Shown in pieces: positions 54,997-63,915 of a stretch of DNA of 64,000 nt. Where the stretch lies: the NCBI RefSeq assembly GCF_000314975.1, contig NZ_BAEN01000011.1, positions 26,344 to 90,343 on the forward strand, in the 5' to 3' direction. This DNA comes from Aliiglaciecola lipolytica E3. GTDB taxonomy: Bacteria; Pseudomonadota; Gammaproteobacteria; Enterobacterales; Alteromonadaceae. Every line of letters starts with the position of its first letter. Positions within the stretch are counted from its first letter, which is position 1. Position numbers and translations under genes: made by a program. The notes under the pieces are model-generated. The model was not told the origin of the DNA. It was given only the letters and a program-made list of their open reading frames with translations, and searched no databases.

Positions 54997-55251
54997 TATG
55001 TCAGTCCCTTGAGTTGTTTAAATAACAGGCTACAGTAATTGTACCGTCCTTAATAGCAAAACTGCACAATTAGGTATTTATAAGCTCCCCTAAATTTTAA
55101 AAATTTACCTACCTTTTGATTTGCGAATATCACGTACATAAAGACCAGAACCAATCTTTTTTTACTTCAAATAAGTCAAGCATGGTAAATAAATCACTCG
55201 ATTTATTACGCTCATAATTCTACTTCAGGTCTTTCAAATCAACCAAATACA

Positions 55252-55270
55252 AATAATAACAATTATCATT
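55252..55270 (+). promoter_or_regulatory. Fur box upstream of the siderophore receptor
   Basis: AATAATAACAATTATCATT matches the 19-bp Fur consensus GATAATGATAATCATTATC at 13 positions. It lies 68 bp before the receptor ATG, in the divergent promoter region shared with the serine hydrolase gene. Confidence 0.72.
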
Positions 55271-55338
55271 TGAAATTTTATTTGTAGTACATATAATGCG
55301 TTTTTAATTAATGACACACACCTTATTTAGAGAGCACA

Positions 55339-57474
55339 ATGAATAAAAAGCAAACCTTTGCATTATCGCCGATAGTTTTAGCGTTAGGGGTTCAGGCACA
55401 AACTGCAGAACTTGCTAATGAAAATATGACGAAGAATGACGAACAAGATATCGAAGTTATTCGAATTGTTGAAAGTCGAGTTCAACGCATAAGTTCAGGT
55501 GCAACGGGATTGGGATTAGATAGTTTTGACACCCCTCAATCACTGTCAATTATCGAAAACGATACCATCTCTAAATATAACTTATCTGATATCAATAGCT
55601 TATTTAAACAAGTTACAGGTATCAACATTGATCAAACTGAAACCGATCGTACTTATTTTAACGCTCGTGGTTTTGATATAACCAGCATGCATGTGGATGG
55701 GTCAGGTATTCCATTTGGTGATATCTTTGTGGGTGATTTAGATACTGCTATCTATGAAAAAGTGGAATTTATTCGAGGCTCGAACGGCCTTATTACCGGT
55801 TTAGGAAATCCGTCAGGTACAGTCAACTACGTAAGAAAACGTCCAAGCAATGACCCGCATGCTAGCGTAGCGTTATCTTTAGGCCGTTGGTCAAATAAGC
55901 GCGCCGTTGTTGATGTCTCTACCCCGTTAACCGACTCAGGTAGTTGGGCAGCACGTGCAGTAGTAGTGCATCAAGATAAAGAAAGTTGGTTAAATCACTA
56001 TGAAAATGACCGAACCGTCGTCTATGGTGTAATCGATGGGCAATTAAATGACGATCTAACCGTTACGTTTGGCTACACCTATCAAGACAACAACAGCGAT
56101 GGTGTTACTTGGGGCGCAGTTCCCATGATTTATTCTGATGGCACACAGACTGATTTCTCAGTATCTGAAACCACAGCAATGGAATGGACTTATTGGGATA
56201 CCTTGAGTGAGAACGCATTTGCTGAGCTTAGTTGGTACATTAACGATGATCTTAATTTTACCAGCAAGCTGAACTACACCAATTATGAAGACAAATCTGA
56301 ACTTTTTTATAGCTACTCAAATACCGGGCTAGATAGTGAAACTGGCTTAGGTATGTTGGGTTATCCCGGTAAATTTTCTGCAAAAGATGAGATACTCATC
56401 TGGGACAATACGTTACAAGGAACATTTCAAGCATGGGGATTGGAGCATTCTTTTAATTTAGGAATTAGCCTTGCAGACGCAGACACCAGTGATCTTGATT
56501 CTGGCGCACTAAGCGGCTTTGATGTAATGCCAGCTTTACCTGGGTGGGATGGAACCGAAGTAGCTAGACCTGACTGGGCCGACCCTTATGAGGCAGGATT
56601 TACCGATATTACCCTAAATCGTTTCTACGGCGCTGTGCAATTAGCTGTCACCAAGAATTTTGACTTTGTGTTAGGCGCAAGTTTTGTTGACTATGAAAAC
56701 GAAGGCGAGTCTTGGGGAGCGTCAACGTCTACCACCGAAGATGGCACGAGTCCTTATATCGGGTTTACGTGGGAAGCGTTTGACGACCTTAATATTTATG
56801 GTAGTTACAGCGATATTTACCAACCACAATATTATCTCAATGAAGACCTTGAACCACTTGGTTCAGCAGAAGGTCGCGGGTATGAATTAGGCTTGAAAAA
56901 ACGCTTTGAAAATAACCTATTAGTGAGTTTTGCCGTATTTAGAACTGAGCAGGAAAACCTGTATGAATTCATCGAGTACGGAGATGGTGACGGCGTCGAT
57001 GATGATGATTATTCTGACGATTTTAATTATGCGCTTTATCGTGGAGTTACTGTTGAGTCTAACGGTTTCGAGCTAGAAGTGTCAGGCAGAATTTCTGAAC
57101 AGTGGACCATGCAAGGTGGTTTTACTGCCTTATCTATGGATGACGAAAATGGTGAAGAGGCGCGCACTTTCATTCCTCGTAAAACCTTCAAGTTACTAGC
57201 TGACTATGCACCTACTTGGGATGAAAATCTAAATGCAGGTATTTCCGTCCGTTGGCAAAGTGATATGTATTATGAATCAGGTTATGGACGCATTTCTCAA
57301 GATAGCTATGCGCTACTTGGTGGATATATCCAGTATCAATTCAACGAGCAAATCTCACTTAGCTTGAATTTAGATAATTTAACCGATGAAAAATATTTAA
57401 GTTCTGTGAGAACCGATCAAGCGTTTTACGGTTCGCCAACTGATTACAGCTTAACCTTGCGCTGGAACTACTAA
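55339..57474 (+). CDS. TonB-dependent siderophore receptor (ferric hydroxamate/pyoverdine-type)
   Basis: A 711-residue receptor with a short signal ('FALSPIVLALGVQAQT'), TonB box 'IEVIRIVES' and plug motifs 'LGLDSFDTPQSLSIIEN', 'YFNARGFDITSMHVDGSGIPFG' and 'IYEKVEFIRGSNGLITGLGNPSGTVNYVRKRP', the signature of the TIGR01783-type siderophore receptors (FhuE/FpvA class). It has no N-terminal signalling (STN) domain. The barrel ends in '...DYSLTLRWNY'. A Fur box is upstream and a terminator downstream. The neighbouring PepSY operon would handle the imported iron complex. The exact siderophore cannot be read from sequence. Confidence 0.92.
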   Translation: MNKKQTFALSPIVLALGVQAQTAELANENMTKNDEQDIEVIRIVESRVQRISSGATGLGLDSFDTPQSLSIIENDTISKYNLSDINSLFKQVTGINIDQTETDRTYFNARGFDITSMHVDGSGIPFGDIFVGDLDTAIYEKVEFIRGSNGLITGLGNPSGTVNYVRKRPSNDPHASVALSLGRWSNKRAVVDVSTPLTDSGSWAARAVVVHQDKESWLNHYENDRTVVYGVIDGQLNDDLTVTFGYTYQDNNSDGVTWGAVPMIYSDGTQTDFSVSETTAMEWTYWDTLSENAFAELSWYINDDLNFTSKLNYTNYEDKSELFYSYSNTGLDSETGLGMLGYPGKFSAKDEILIWDNTLQGTFQAWGLEHSFNLGISLADADTSDLDSGALSGFDVMPALPGWDGTEVARPDWADPYEAGFTDITLNRFYGAVQLAVTKNFDFVLGASFVDYENEGESWGASTSTTEDGTSPYIGFTWEAFDDLNIYGSYSDIYQPQYYLNEDLEPLGSAEGRGYELGLKKRFENNLLVSFAVFRTEQENLYEFIEYGDGDGVDDDDYSDDFNYALYRGVTVESNGFELEVSGRISEQWTMQGGFTALSMDDENGEEARTFIPRKTFKLLADYAPTWDENLNAGISVRWQSDMYYESGYGRISQDSYALLGGYIQYQFNEQISLSLNLDNLTDEKYLSSVRTDQAFYGSPTDYSLTLRWNY

Positions 57475-57537
57475 AAATCAAATGCGCGATAGAATATCGT
57501 TGCTTAGATTAAAGTTTTAGCCAATTACGTTAGTCAT

Positions 57538-57561
57538 GCCCAATGAGCTCCATTGGGCTTT
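57538..57561 (+). terminator. Terminator of the siderophore receptor gene
   Basis: A perfect 8-bp stem GCCCAATG / CATTGGGC with a 5-nt loop and TTTC after it lies 63 bp beyond the stop. Confidence 0.8.
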
Positions 57562-57620
57562 CTAACATTGATCGCATAATAATTGACAAGATTACAAAAT
57601 GACGTTGCCAGTTGCGTAAA

Positions 57621-57642
57621 AACAATAATTCTCATTTGCATT
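57621..57642 (+). promoter_or_regulatory. Fur box upstream of the PepSY operon
   Basis: On the minus strand the core reads GCAAATGAGAATTATTGTT, close to the common AATGAGAATnATTATT form of Fur sites. It lies about 125 bp upstream of the first gene at 57767, so the iron-reduction operon has its own iron-responsive promoter. Confidence 0.7.
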
Positions 57643-57766
57643 ACCATCATGTAAACTAAAAAATCAAACGCTATTGTTCCACTTATTTTCATTCGGGTTG
57701 TCCGTGGAATATTTAGGACCTATAAGTGAAAAACTGTAAACACATTAGTCTTTAGGTAAATCGTTC

Positions 57767-58036
57767 ATGCTTTTTCTTAAAAACAGGCGCTTCTGGCTTT
57801 CTGGCCCAGCAACTCTGATAGTTTCATTGCTAATTATGCTTGCCATGGCGGTGTGGTTTCCAGCAGGTGCCGGTAATGTCAATAACATCATGATGCCACT
57901 AGTACTGTTTCCATTAATTTGGGCAATATTATTTTTCTACACTTACCTGACAACAAATATGCGCAGAGCGCAGTGGTTACTTGCCGCGCTGTTTGTCAGT
58001 AATAGCCTCATTCTTACATTCCAATTTTTAGGTTAA
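57767..58036 (+). CDS. Small membrane protein of siderophore PepSY operon (DUF3649-like)
   Basis: An 89-residue protein with three hydrophobic segments (about 12-31, 42-60, 70-87) and 'NMRRAQWLLAAL', resembling the DUF3649 proteins usually encoded just before a PepSY membrane protein in siderophore loci. Function is unknown. The PepSY gene starts 5 nt after its stop. It is the first gene behind the Fur box at 57621. Confidence 0.72.
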   Translation: MLFLKNRRFWLSGPATLIVSLLIMLAMAVWFPAGAGNVNNIMMPLVLFPLIWAILFFYTYLTTNMRRAQWLLAALFVSNSLILTFQFLG

Positions 58037-58041
58037 TTTTT

Positions 58042-59658
58042 ATGAACGAAAACGCCTCGACTATACGTTCGAAAGCAAAAGCGCTGCTTAGCCTGCACTC
58101 TTGGTCTGGGATCATATTAGGTATGCTACTTTATGCCGTCATATTTACCGGTACCGTTGCTGTGGTAGCAGATGAAATTGGTGAATGGTCTAACAGTAAT
58201 TATCATCAGGACTTACTCCTAACCACGGACGTAAACGATACAGTCAATCGACTTGTCGCGCGCACACCAAAAGAATACCAAGAAGAAATATCCGCCTATG
58301 AAAATGATCGTCAGCAATTAGTGTATTTTTTTCATACTCATAGACAAAATCCGTCAGGAGTGATGGACGAATTTGGCATTCAATATTTGATCAATGCGAA
58401 AGGCGAAATCATTTCTCAACAAGAAGGTTTTGGCAGTGATATTTACGCACAAGACGACAGCTATGCACTGAGTCGATTTCTTGTCGCAATCCATACAGAG
58501 TTACATATCCCCTCCCCTTGGGGACTTATTCTCACGGGCATATTAGGGCTTGCCATGCTTATCGCTTCGGTTTCTGGGTTTATGATGCATCGTCATTTAT
58601 TTACCGATATGTTCTCTATCCGCACTCAACGCAATGGTAAATCGCTTAAGCGCGACTCTCACACTGTAGCCGGCACTTGGAGCATTCCTTTTGCCATATT
58701 ACTGGCATTTACCGGCAGCTTTTTTAGCTTTGCCACAGCTTTTGGATTACCAGCGATGGCCGTAGTGGCATTTGGTGGTGACCAAGAGGCCATGAACCAC
58801 ACATTAGTTGGCGAGCAACAACATAAAAGTGATGCGCCAATGGCATCCGCAAACCTCAATGGCATGATATCCGATTCTGCCCTTAGGCAGTCGTCCGTTC
58901 CGGCATTTTTGTCTATCTCGCATTTCGGGACTGAATCAGCCAGTTTGCTCGCCTTTTATATGCCCAATAAAGGGAAAGTAGGTTTTGAACAATTGGTGTA
59001 CGACGCAACAAATGGTGATTTTGTTGAATATAAACCGCTCGTAGGTACGGTGCCGTCGGCAGGAAGTGCCATACTGTCACTGATCTACCCAATACACTTT
59101 GGCACATTTGCAGGGTTATTTTCGAAACTAATATGGATAAGTTTAGGTGTGGCGGCATGTTATGTCACCATAACCGGCCTTCAACTATATGCGCATAGAC
59201 ATGAAAAAAGTGAAACCAGTTGGCGATGGTTTAGCCGCATGTGTGTATGGGGTTTTGTCGGATTACCATTGTGTTCATTAAGTAGCGCTTTGGGCTTTTT
59301 CGTCAGCGGCAATATGAGCTTGAACCAAACCATGTGGACACAACTTTCGTTCGTTATCGCTGCCATTGTGATAAGTGCTTTAACCTTATCAATAAAGAAT
59401 ATTACTCGGTTAAAAATGCTCCTGTTAGCTGGAAATGGTGTGTTGTGTCTTATATTACCCTTCCTACGCTTTACCAGTTCTGGGATAGGCTGGTTGCAGG
59501 CGATACAACATAACATGGTTGCAATGATGTTTATTGACATGGTTTTACTGTTTTGTTCAGCTTGGTGCTTTTACAGCTTGTATACGTCCGCCCAGTTCAA
59601 GCACAAATCCGTTCTAGTAGAAAATCAGACGCTCAATCGTGAGGAAGTAGCCGAATGA
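58042..59658 (+). CDS. PepSY-associated membrane protein, putative ferric-siderophore reductase
   Basis: A 538-residue inner-membrane protein with a first segment 'LHSWSGIILGMLLYAVIFTGTVAV', a large periplasmic PepSY region and the later membrane segments 'GLILTGILGLAMLIASVSGFMMHRHLF' and 'HTVAGTWSIPFAILLAFTGSFFSFATAF'. A further four segments lie after residue 390. His residues at membrane borders ('LHSW', 'HTELH', 'MMHRH', 'HTVAG', 'YPIHFG') could bind haem. Related proteins (FoxB, FpvG) help release iron from siderophores by reduction. It overlaps the next gene by 4 bp. Confidence 0.87.
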   Translation: MNENASTIRSKAKALLSLHSWSGIILGMLLYAVIFTGTVAVVADEIGEWSNSNYHQDLLLTTDVNDTVNRLVARTPKEYQEEISAYENDRQQLVYFFHTHRQNPSGVMDEFGIQYLINAKGEIISQQEGFGSDIYAQDDSYALSRFLVAIHTELHIPSPWGLILTGILGLAMLIASVSGFMMHRHLFTDMFSIRTQRNGKSLKRDSHTVAGTWSIPFAILLAFTGSFFSFATAFGLPAMAVVAFGGDQEAMNHTLVGEQQHKSDAPMASANLNGMISDSALRQSSVPAFLSISHFGTESASLLAFYMPNKGKVGFEQLVYDATNGDFVEYKPLVGTVPSAGSAILSLIYPIHFGTFAGLFSKLIWISLGVAACYVTITGLQLYAHRHEKSETSWRWFSRMCVWGFVGLPLCSLSSALGFFVSGNMSLNQTMWTQLSFVIAAIVISALTLSIKNITRLKMLLLAGNGVLCLILPFLRFTSSGIGWLQAIQHNMVAMMFIDMVLLFCSAWCFYSLYTSAQFKHKSVLVENQTLNREEVAE

Positions 59659-59942
59659 ACCACCTGCTTTTAACACTGCCATTCATTGTTTTAGGCACAG
59701 TATTAATATTAGTATTAGCTATGTCGGACCCTAGACGTAGGCAATTAGCGAATAAAACGCATGCCGAGAACAAGCTAAATGTGGCCTTGTCTTCAAATAG
59801 TAGAAAGCTTATTGGCTGGAGTTTGGTATTGCCATTAATTCCATTGATTTTGATGGCAAACTACGCGGGCATTCTAATGTATGCTGGCGCACTGACAACG
59901 ATTGGCTGGTTGGTCTCAGAACTTCCTTCATCTTTGCTTTAA
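59655..59942 (+). CDS. DUF3325-like small membrane protein
   Basis: A 95-residue protein with segments at about 5-23, 53-70 and 72-90 and 'MSDPRRRQLANKT' between, in the position and with the layout of DUF3325 proteins that follow PepSY proteins in siderophore operons. It starts 4 bp inside the PepSY gene (ATGA overlap). Its last 15 bp overlap the end of the convergent small gene at 59928. The role is unknown, presumably in siderophore iron handling at the inner membrane. Confidence 0.75.
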   Translation: MNHLLLTLPFIVLGTVLILVLAMSDPRRRQLANKTHAENKLNVALSSNSRKLIGWSLVLPLIPLILMANYAGILMYAGALTTIGWLVSELPSSLL

Positions 59943-60104
59943 TGCAAACCAGACAGTCACAACGAGGGTTGAAGCTAGCATTAATCCAGCGAAAAAATCC
60001 TGTTGACCGTCAACCAACAAGGCTAAGATAATCCCCGTTAATGATAAAACGAACAAAACAAGTGGCCATTTAAATGTTTGCCAAAGAGAAAGCTGCTTAG
60101 CCAT
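59928..60104 (-). CDS. Small membrane protein coupled to the second PepSY gene
   Basis: 58 residues from the ATG at 60104, which overlaps the stop of the PepSY gene and has GGAG six bases upstream; a GTG at 60116 would add four residues. It has two membrane segments ('WPLVLFVLSLTGIILALLV' and 'FFAGLMLASTLVVTVWFAL'). The 'LWQTFKWPLVLF...' start is seen in short proteins that accompany PepSY genes. It is the last gene of the minus-strand iron operon. No function is known. Confidence 0.75.
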   Translation of the reverse strand: MAKQLSLWQTFKWPLVLFVLSLTGIILALLVDGQQDFFAGLMLASTLVVTVWFALKQR

Positions 60105-61236
60105 TAACGACTCCACTACTAATATTATTTTCTGCGTTGGAGCGCTGCCCTTTTCGACTTTTTTGATACCATAAATAGAGTCCGCTACCTAAAATTATCA
60201 TGGTTATCACATCAAGTATCGCCCATAGAATTTTTAACAATAAACCACCGTAATCACCAAAATGTAATGGTCGTGATAAAGATAAGGCTTTGGCGTACCA
60301 AGGCATTTCACTTAAGCCAATAACCTCGCCTGTAAGCGCATCCACTAAAACAGGGGTAATAAGCTCTTTGGTCAAAGGCGTATTGCCATGCAAGAAAATG
60401 GCGTAATGTTGATTACTTGAAAAGTCACTGCCAGGAAAAGCGACAAACTGTAAAGTCATGTCGGGTGCCGCAAGTTTAGCCTGTTCAACGGCATCACTTA
60501 ATGACGCAACAGGCTGAACAATCTCTCCTCCTTGATGTTCAGACAACAATTGACTTAAATTGTTATCTCGCCAAGTATCTAAAATGGGCTTTTCTAGGGT
60601 ATTGATCACCCCAGTTAATCCGACTACTAAAACCCAAGCCACAGTCACGATACCCAACAAGTTATGGTAGTCCAACCATTTGTGACGTGTCGATTTATGT
60701 TTGCGAATAGTACCAAAACTAAGCTTTCGCATATATTGACGATAAACAACAACACCACTGATAGTAGATAACGCAAATAAGAACCCCATAGCACCTAAAA
60801 ATAGCATGCCAGGTAATCCTAAAAACATATCTGTATGGAGTTGCAAAATAAACTCCATTACAGATTCGCCAACATCTGCCGGAGGGACTATTTCACCACT
60901 TGTCATGTCATAAGAGGCGAAATGCATTTGCGTACCAGGGGCGTCTGCGGTGGGACCACTGGTAACGTTAATCACGGGCCGCACGATATCAAAGCTCATG
61001 TAAATAGCTTGTTCACCGGCGCGATGATTAAGTGCAGTTGTTAAAATTTGGTCGAGCGTTAACGGCGCTGCATCAGGATATTTAGGTTGCCAAACATCTG
61101 GGTTGAGCGCCTCGTCAATTTCATCATGAAATATCAGAGGCAAACCAGTTAAGCAAAGCATCAGCAAAAAAGCAGTGCAAATTAAGCTCGTCCATTTATG
61201 GATAAATTCCCATACTTTTGCGGTTGATGCGCGCAT
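60097..61236 (-). CDS. PepSY-domain iron-regulated membrane protein, putative siderophore-iron reductase
   Basis: A 379-residue protein with 'VWEFIHKWTSLICTAFLLMLCLTGLPLIFHDEID' (first membrane segment), a periplasmic PepSY region, 'LHTDMFLGLPGMLFLGAMGFLFALSTISGVVVYRQYM', 'HKWLDYHNLLGIVTVAWVLVVGLTGVINTLE' and a last segment 'IIMILGSGLYLWYQK'-type. This is the classic four-segment PepSY-TM layout with paired His. It follows the receptor gene (46-bp gap) and would act on the iron complex that the receptor brings in. Confidence 0.9.
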   Translation of the reverse strand: MRASTAKVWEFIHKWTSLICTAFLLMLCLTGLPLIFHDEIDEALNPDVWQPKYPDAAPLTLDQILTTALNHRAGEQAIYMSFDIVRPVINVTSGPTADAPGTQMHFASYDMTSGEIVPPADVGESVMEFILQLHTDMFLGLPGMLFLGAMGFLFALSTISGVVVYRQYMRKLSFGTIRKHKSTRHKWLDYHNLLGIVTVAWVLVVGLTGVINTLEKPILDTWRDNNLSQLLSEHQGGEIVQPVASLSDAVEQAKLAAPDMTLQFVAFPGSDFSSNQHYAIFLHGNTPLTKELITPVLVDALTGEVIGLSEMPWYAKALSLSRPLHFGDYGGLLLKILWAILDVITMIILGSGLYLWYQKSRKGQRSNAENNISSGVVNG

Positions 61237-61282
61237 TAAACTTAAGCCTTATCGTAAATCAGGTGATAGTTTATCTATTTAA

Positions 61283-63487
61283 CTAAAAGTCGAAAGTTAC
61301 AGATACTGCCACAGAACGCGGTTCACTCAAAATTAAGTAATTTGCCCCAGGGAATCCACCCGTCGACGACCAATAATTGTTATCTGTTAAATTGTTAATA
61401 CGCGCTTTTACAGTTAACGACGTGTCTTCTATATCAAAAGTGTACCTTGCTCCTATATCTAGTCTTGTCCAACTAGCTATTTCCTGAGAATTAGCGGTAT
61501 CGGTATATTGCTTGCTGGTATAGATAACACGGCTGTCAAACGTTAATCCAGGTACGCTAGTTAAATCCCACTCAAGATTGACGTTAGTTTGTAACTTTGG
61601 AATGCCGATAGGCGTATTACCTTCTTCAACACCCCCTTGGGTTTTAGTTAACTCAGCATCAACATAGGTACCGCCACCAATAATACGCAAACCGTCAATA
61701 GGCTCACCAAATATTGTGACTTCCATACCGCTACTTTTTTGCTCACCAGAGGCGGTAAATTCCTGATTAACAATAATTGAATTGGGGCGATTCAAAGTGA
61801 AAATATTAGCAGTGGCGCCTATTTCTCCACCGTCATATTTTAGTCCCAGCTCAACCTGCTCGCCGGTAAACGGTTCAAGAACTTCTCCAGCATTAGTTAC
61901 AGGTAAACCATTGCTGACATTAGGTGCTGTAGCACCAGGCTGTAAACTTTCTGCATAATTACCATAAACTGAAAGGTTGCCTGTCACTTTATATAACAGC
62001 GCAAAAACCGGAGTTACTTTGCTGTCATCGTAAATCCCTGTTTGTTCACCATTATTCACGTTAAAAGATTGTGTTTTAATCGATTGGTGTCGTAAACCTA
62101 TTGTTGCCAACAGTGTGTCATCGACAAAAGACATTGTATCGGCGATGGCGATACTTTTGTTTCTGACTTTTTCCGTGACAAGTGGATTCGACATATCACC
62201 GCCGAGAAATACATCAGTAATAGGGGCTTCTACTTGAATAGGGTTATAAATATCAACTGCAAATCCGGCAAAATCAGCAAAGGCATAAGCGTTTTTAGAT
62301 TCAGAATCAATAATCGCCCCTGACAATACAATGCGGTTGGAGATGCCAGCTAAAGTCAATTCGGTTTTAACACCACCATCTATTGAATAGACTGCATCGT
62401 CACGTACATTAACAAAATGAATCGCTGTGCCACTACCGTCAGCATCAACCCTCGGGTTAGCTAAGTCGTTATTCTCATCGCCATTTCGAAAACCGGCGCC
62501 AAGCCAAACACTTGAATTTTGAGAAAAGTCATACTCACCTCGAACAACCCCAAATAATTGCTGTTCATCTGAAAAAGTCCAAAGCTGAGCAAAGTTTGTA
62601 TCGGCGTCAGGCGCTAAAGGAATTTCTCCATTGGGTCTAACTTGCGGTCTAGGGGCATCAAGATGATTATCCTGGTAACCAATATCAGCAGAAAACCTAA
62701 CATTATCACTCGCGTAATCTACCCCAAACGATAAAACACTAAGATCTTGTTTTTGATTCGATATGGCCGCTTCACCATCGCGTAAAACGCCATTGACTCG
62801 GATACCCCATTCATTAGCATCGCCAAAACGTGTACCCACGTCGACTGCGCCAGAAAATTGATTACTAGCATCATAACCAATAGTAGCGTTTCTAATACCA
62901 CCTACAGGCGCTCGTTTTGGTACTAGGTTTATAGAACCACCCACACCGCTGCCGCCTGGCGCAGCACCGTTAACAAAGGAGTTTGCTCCGCGTAGCACTT
63001 CAACACGTTCCAATAATTCAGCAGCAATAAATTGACGGGGCAAAATACCGAAAGCACCATTGAGTGTTATATCATCAGAATACACAGGAAAGCCGCGCAG
63101 CATATAGATTTCTTGAAAATTACCGAAGCCTTTAGTCACCCTGACAGTAGGATCATTTTGCAAAATATCACCAATATTCTGCGCTTGTTGTTCGCTAATG
63201 AGATTTTCGGTATAGGCAGTACCTGAAAACGGCGTGTCCAAAAAGTCAATATTCCCAAAAATACCGACACGGCCTCCACGCGCCACCTGACCACCGGCAA
63301 AACGTTTAGTCAGATCAACCTGAGAAGCCTGACCGACCACCTCAATCACTTCGGTCGTTTCACTCTGATTAGTCGTTTGTTCACTTTCAACCGTATCTTC
63401 TGCAAATGCTGAATGTACACAAAAAGGCAATAATGCTAGCGGAAAAATAAGTTTAAGTGTGTTTGATAAAGGCGTTAAAGTATTCAA
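61283..63487 (-). CDS. TonB-dependent siderophore receptor
   Basis: A 734-residue receptor. The frame extends to an ATG at 63505, but AGGAGAG (complement of 63491-63497) directs initiation at the TTG at 63487, which gives a clean signal peptide ('LKLIFPLALLPFCVHSAFAED'). It has TonB box 'EVIEVVGQA' and plug motifs 'DTPFSGTAYTENLI', 'MLRGFPVYSDDITLNG' and 'LLERVEVLRGANSFVNGAAPGGSGVGGSINLVPKRA'; the barrel ends '...VAVSVTFDF'. It is a siderophore-class receptor controlled by the Fur box at 63508, and leads an operon with a PepSY protein and a small membrane protein. Confidence 0.92.
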   Translation of the reverse strand: MNTLTPLSNTLKLIFPLALLPFCVHSAFAEDTVESEQTTNQSETTEVIEVVGQASQVDLTKRFAGGQVARGGRVGIFGNIDFLDTPFSGTAYTENLISEQQAQNIGDILQNDPTVRVTKGFGNFQEIYMLRGFPVYSDDITLNGAFGILPRQFIAAELLERVEVLRGANSFVNGAAPGGSGVGGSINLVPKRAPVGGIRNATIGYDASNQFSGAVDVGTRFGDANEWGIRVNGVLRDGEAAISNQKQDLSVLSFGVDYASDNVRFSADIGYQDNHLDAPRPQVRPNGEIPLAPDADTNFAQLWTFSDEQQLFGVVRGEYDFSQNSSVWLGAGFRNGDENNDLANPRVDADGSGTAIHFVNVRDDAVYSIDGGVKTELTLAGISNRIVLSGAIIDSESKNAYAFADFAGFAVDIYNPIQVEAPITDVFLGGDMSNPLVTEKVRNKSIAIADTMSFVDDTLLATIGLRHQSIKTQSFNVNNGEQTGIYDDSKVTPVFALLYKVTGNLSVYGNYAESLQPGATAPNVSNGLPVTNAGEVLEPFTGEQVELGLKYDGGEIGATANIFTLNRPNSIIVNQEFTASGEQKSSGMEVTIFGEPIDGLRIIGGGTYVDAELTKTQGGVEEGNTPIGIPKLQTNVNLEWDLTSVPGLTFDSRVIYTSKQYTDTANSQEIASWTRLDIGARYTFDIEDTSLTVKARINNLTDNNYWSSTGGFPGANYLILSEPRSVAVSVTFDF

Positions 63488-63507
63488 GAACTCTCCTAGA
63501 TGCATAT

Positions 63508-63526
63508 GAGAATGATTGTCATGATC
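63508..63526 (-). promoter_or_regulatory. Fur box upstream of the second siderophore receptor
   Basis: GAGAATGATTGTCATGATC matches 15 of 19 positions of GATAATGATAATCATTATC. It ends 20 bp from the proposed TTG start, overlapping where the promoter or leader must be. Confidence 0.85.
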
Positions 63527-63701
63527 ATTTTGATTCTGTTAATTTTACAGAAAAATGTATTATTTAAAATAGGAAACTGATTTTTTACTTTGGGGAAATT
63601 GAATTTTGTAGTGGTAAGGATAAGAACACAGACAAATTAACAAACAGCCCTACCAACTTTTATAACAGCGATTTGCGCTTTTGCCCGCCTCAAGATGCGA
63701 C

Positions 63702-63735
63702 AAAGCCCAGTTTTATTTCTGTAAAACGGGGCTTT
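63702..63735 (-). terminator. Terminator-like hairpin after tRNA-end repeat 1
   Basis: AAAGCCC and GGGCTTT form the base, followed by one A-G mismatch and a 6-bp GTTTTA/TAAAAC upper stem with a 6-nt loop. On the minus strand it follows the tRNA-like 3' end at 63746-63763 by about 10 nt, and may end a tRNA transcript arriving from the right. Confidence 0.65.
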
Positions 63736-63742
63736 CGTGATT

Positions 63743-63915
63743 ATTTGGCGGAGAGAGAGGGATGTCCTCAGGCACATCCCTGTGCCTGCCCCATCGGGCG
63801 CCTGCGGCGGTACGTTTTGTTCCTGACAAAAGCGTCGAACCGCGAGGCTTCTCACCCTCTAACTATTTTCTCCGATTTTAAAAAGCAAAAACCCGCTACA
63901 AAGCGGGTTTTCTAT
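63743..63915 (-). repeat. tRNA-linked repeat unit 1 (173 bp)
   Basis: The unit begins (plus coordinates) with ATTTGGCGGAGAGAG and contains the complement of an 18-nt tRNA 3' end, ATCCCTCTCTCTCCGCCA, at 63746-63763. This fits tRNA positions 59-76 with discriminator G73 and encoded CCA, typical of tRNA-Ser. A structured GC-rich spacer follows, with hairpins such as CAGGCACA/TGTGCCTG. A perfect terminator-like hairpin is at 63888-63911. The rest of the tRNA (D, anticodon and complete T arms) is absent, so this is not a functional tRNA. Confidence 0.85.
63888..63911 (-). terminator. Terminator hairpin inside the tRNA-linked repeat
   Basis: A perfect 10-bp stem AAAACCCGCT / AGCGGGTTTT with loop ACAA; on the minus strand it runs into TTGCTTTTT. 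It directly follows the tRNA 3' end of repeat 2, as a tRNA terminator would. Confidence 0.85.

Noticed and set aside
63746..63763. A tRNA-Ser gene on the minus strand
   Set aside because: Only the last 18 nt match a tRNA. The preceding bases do not form T, anticodon or D arms, so it is a repeat-borne fragment.
63637..63855. A 72-codon open frame on the minus strand, rich in Arg and Cys
   Set aside because: It lies across the tRNA-linked repeat and its hairpins, has no ribosome site, and its composition follows the structured GC-rich DNA. Similar false frames occur in tRNA-linked repeats of other bacteria.
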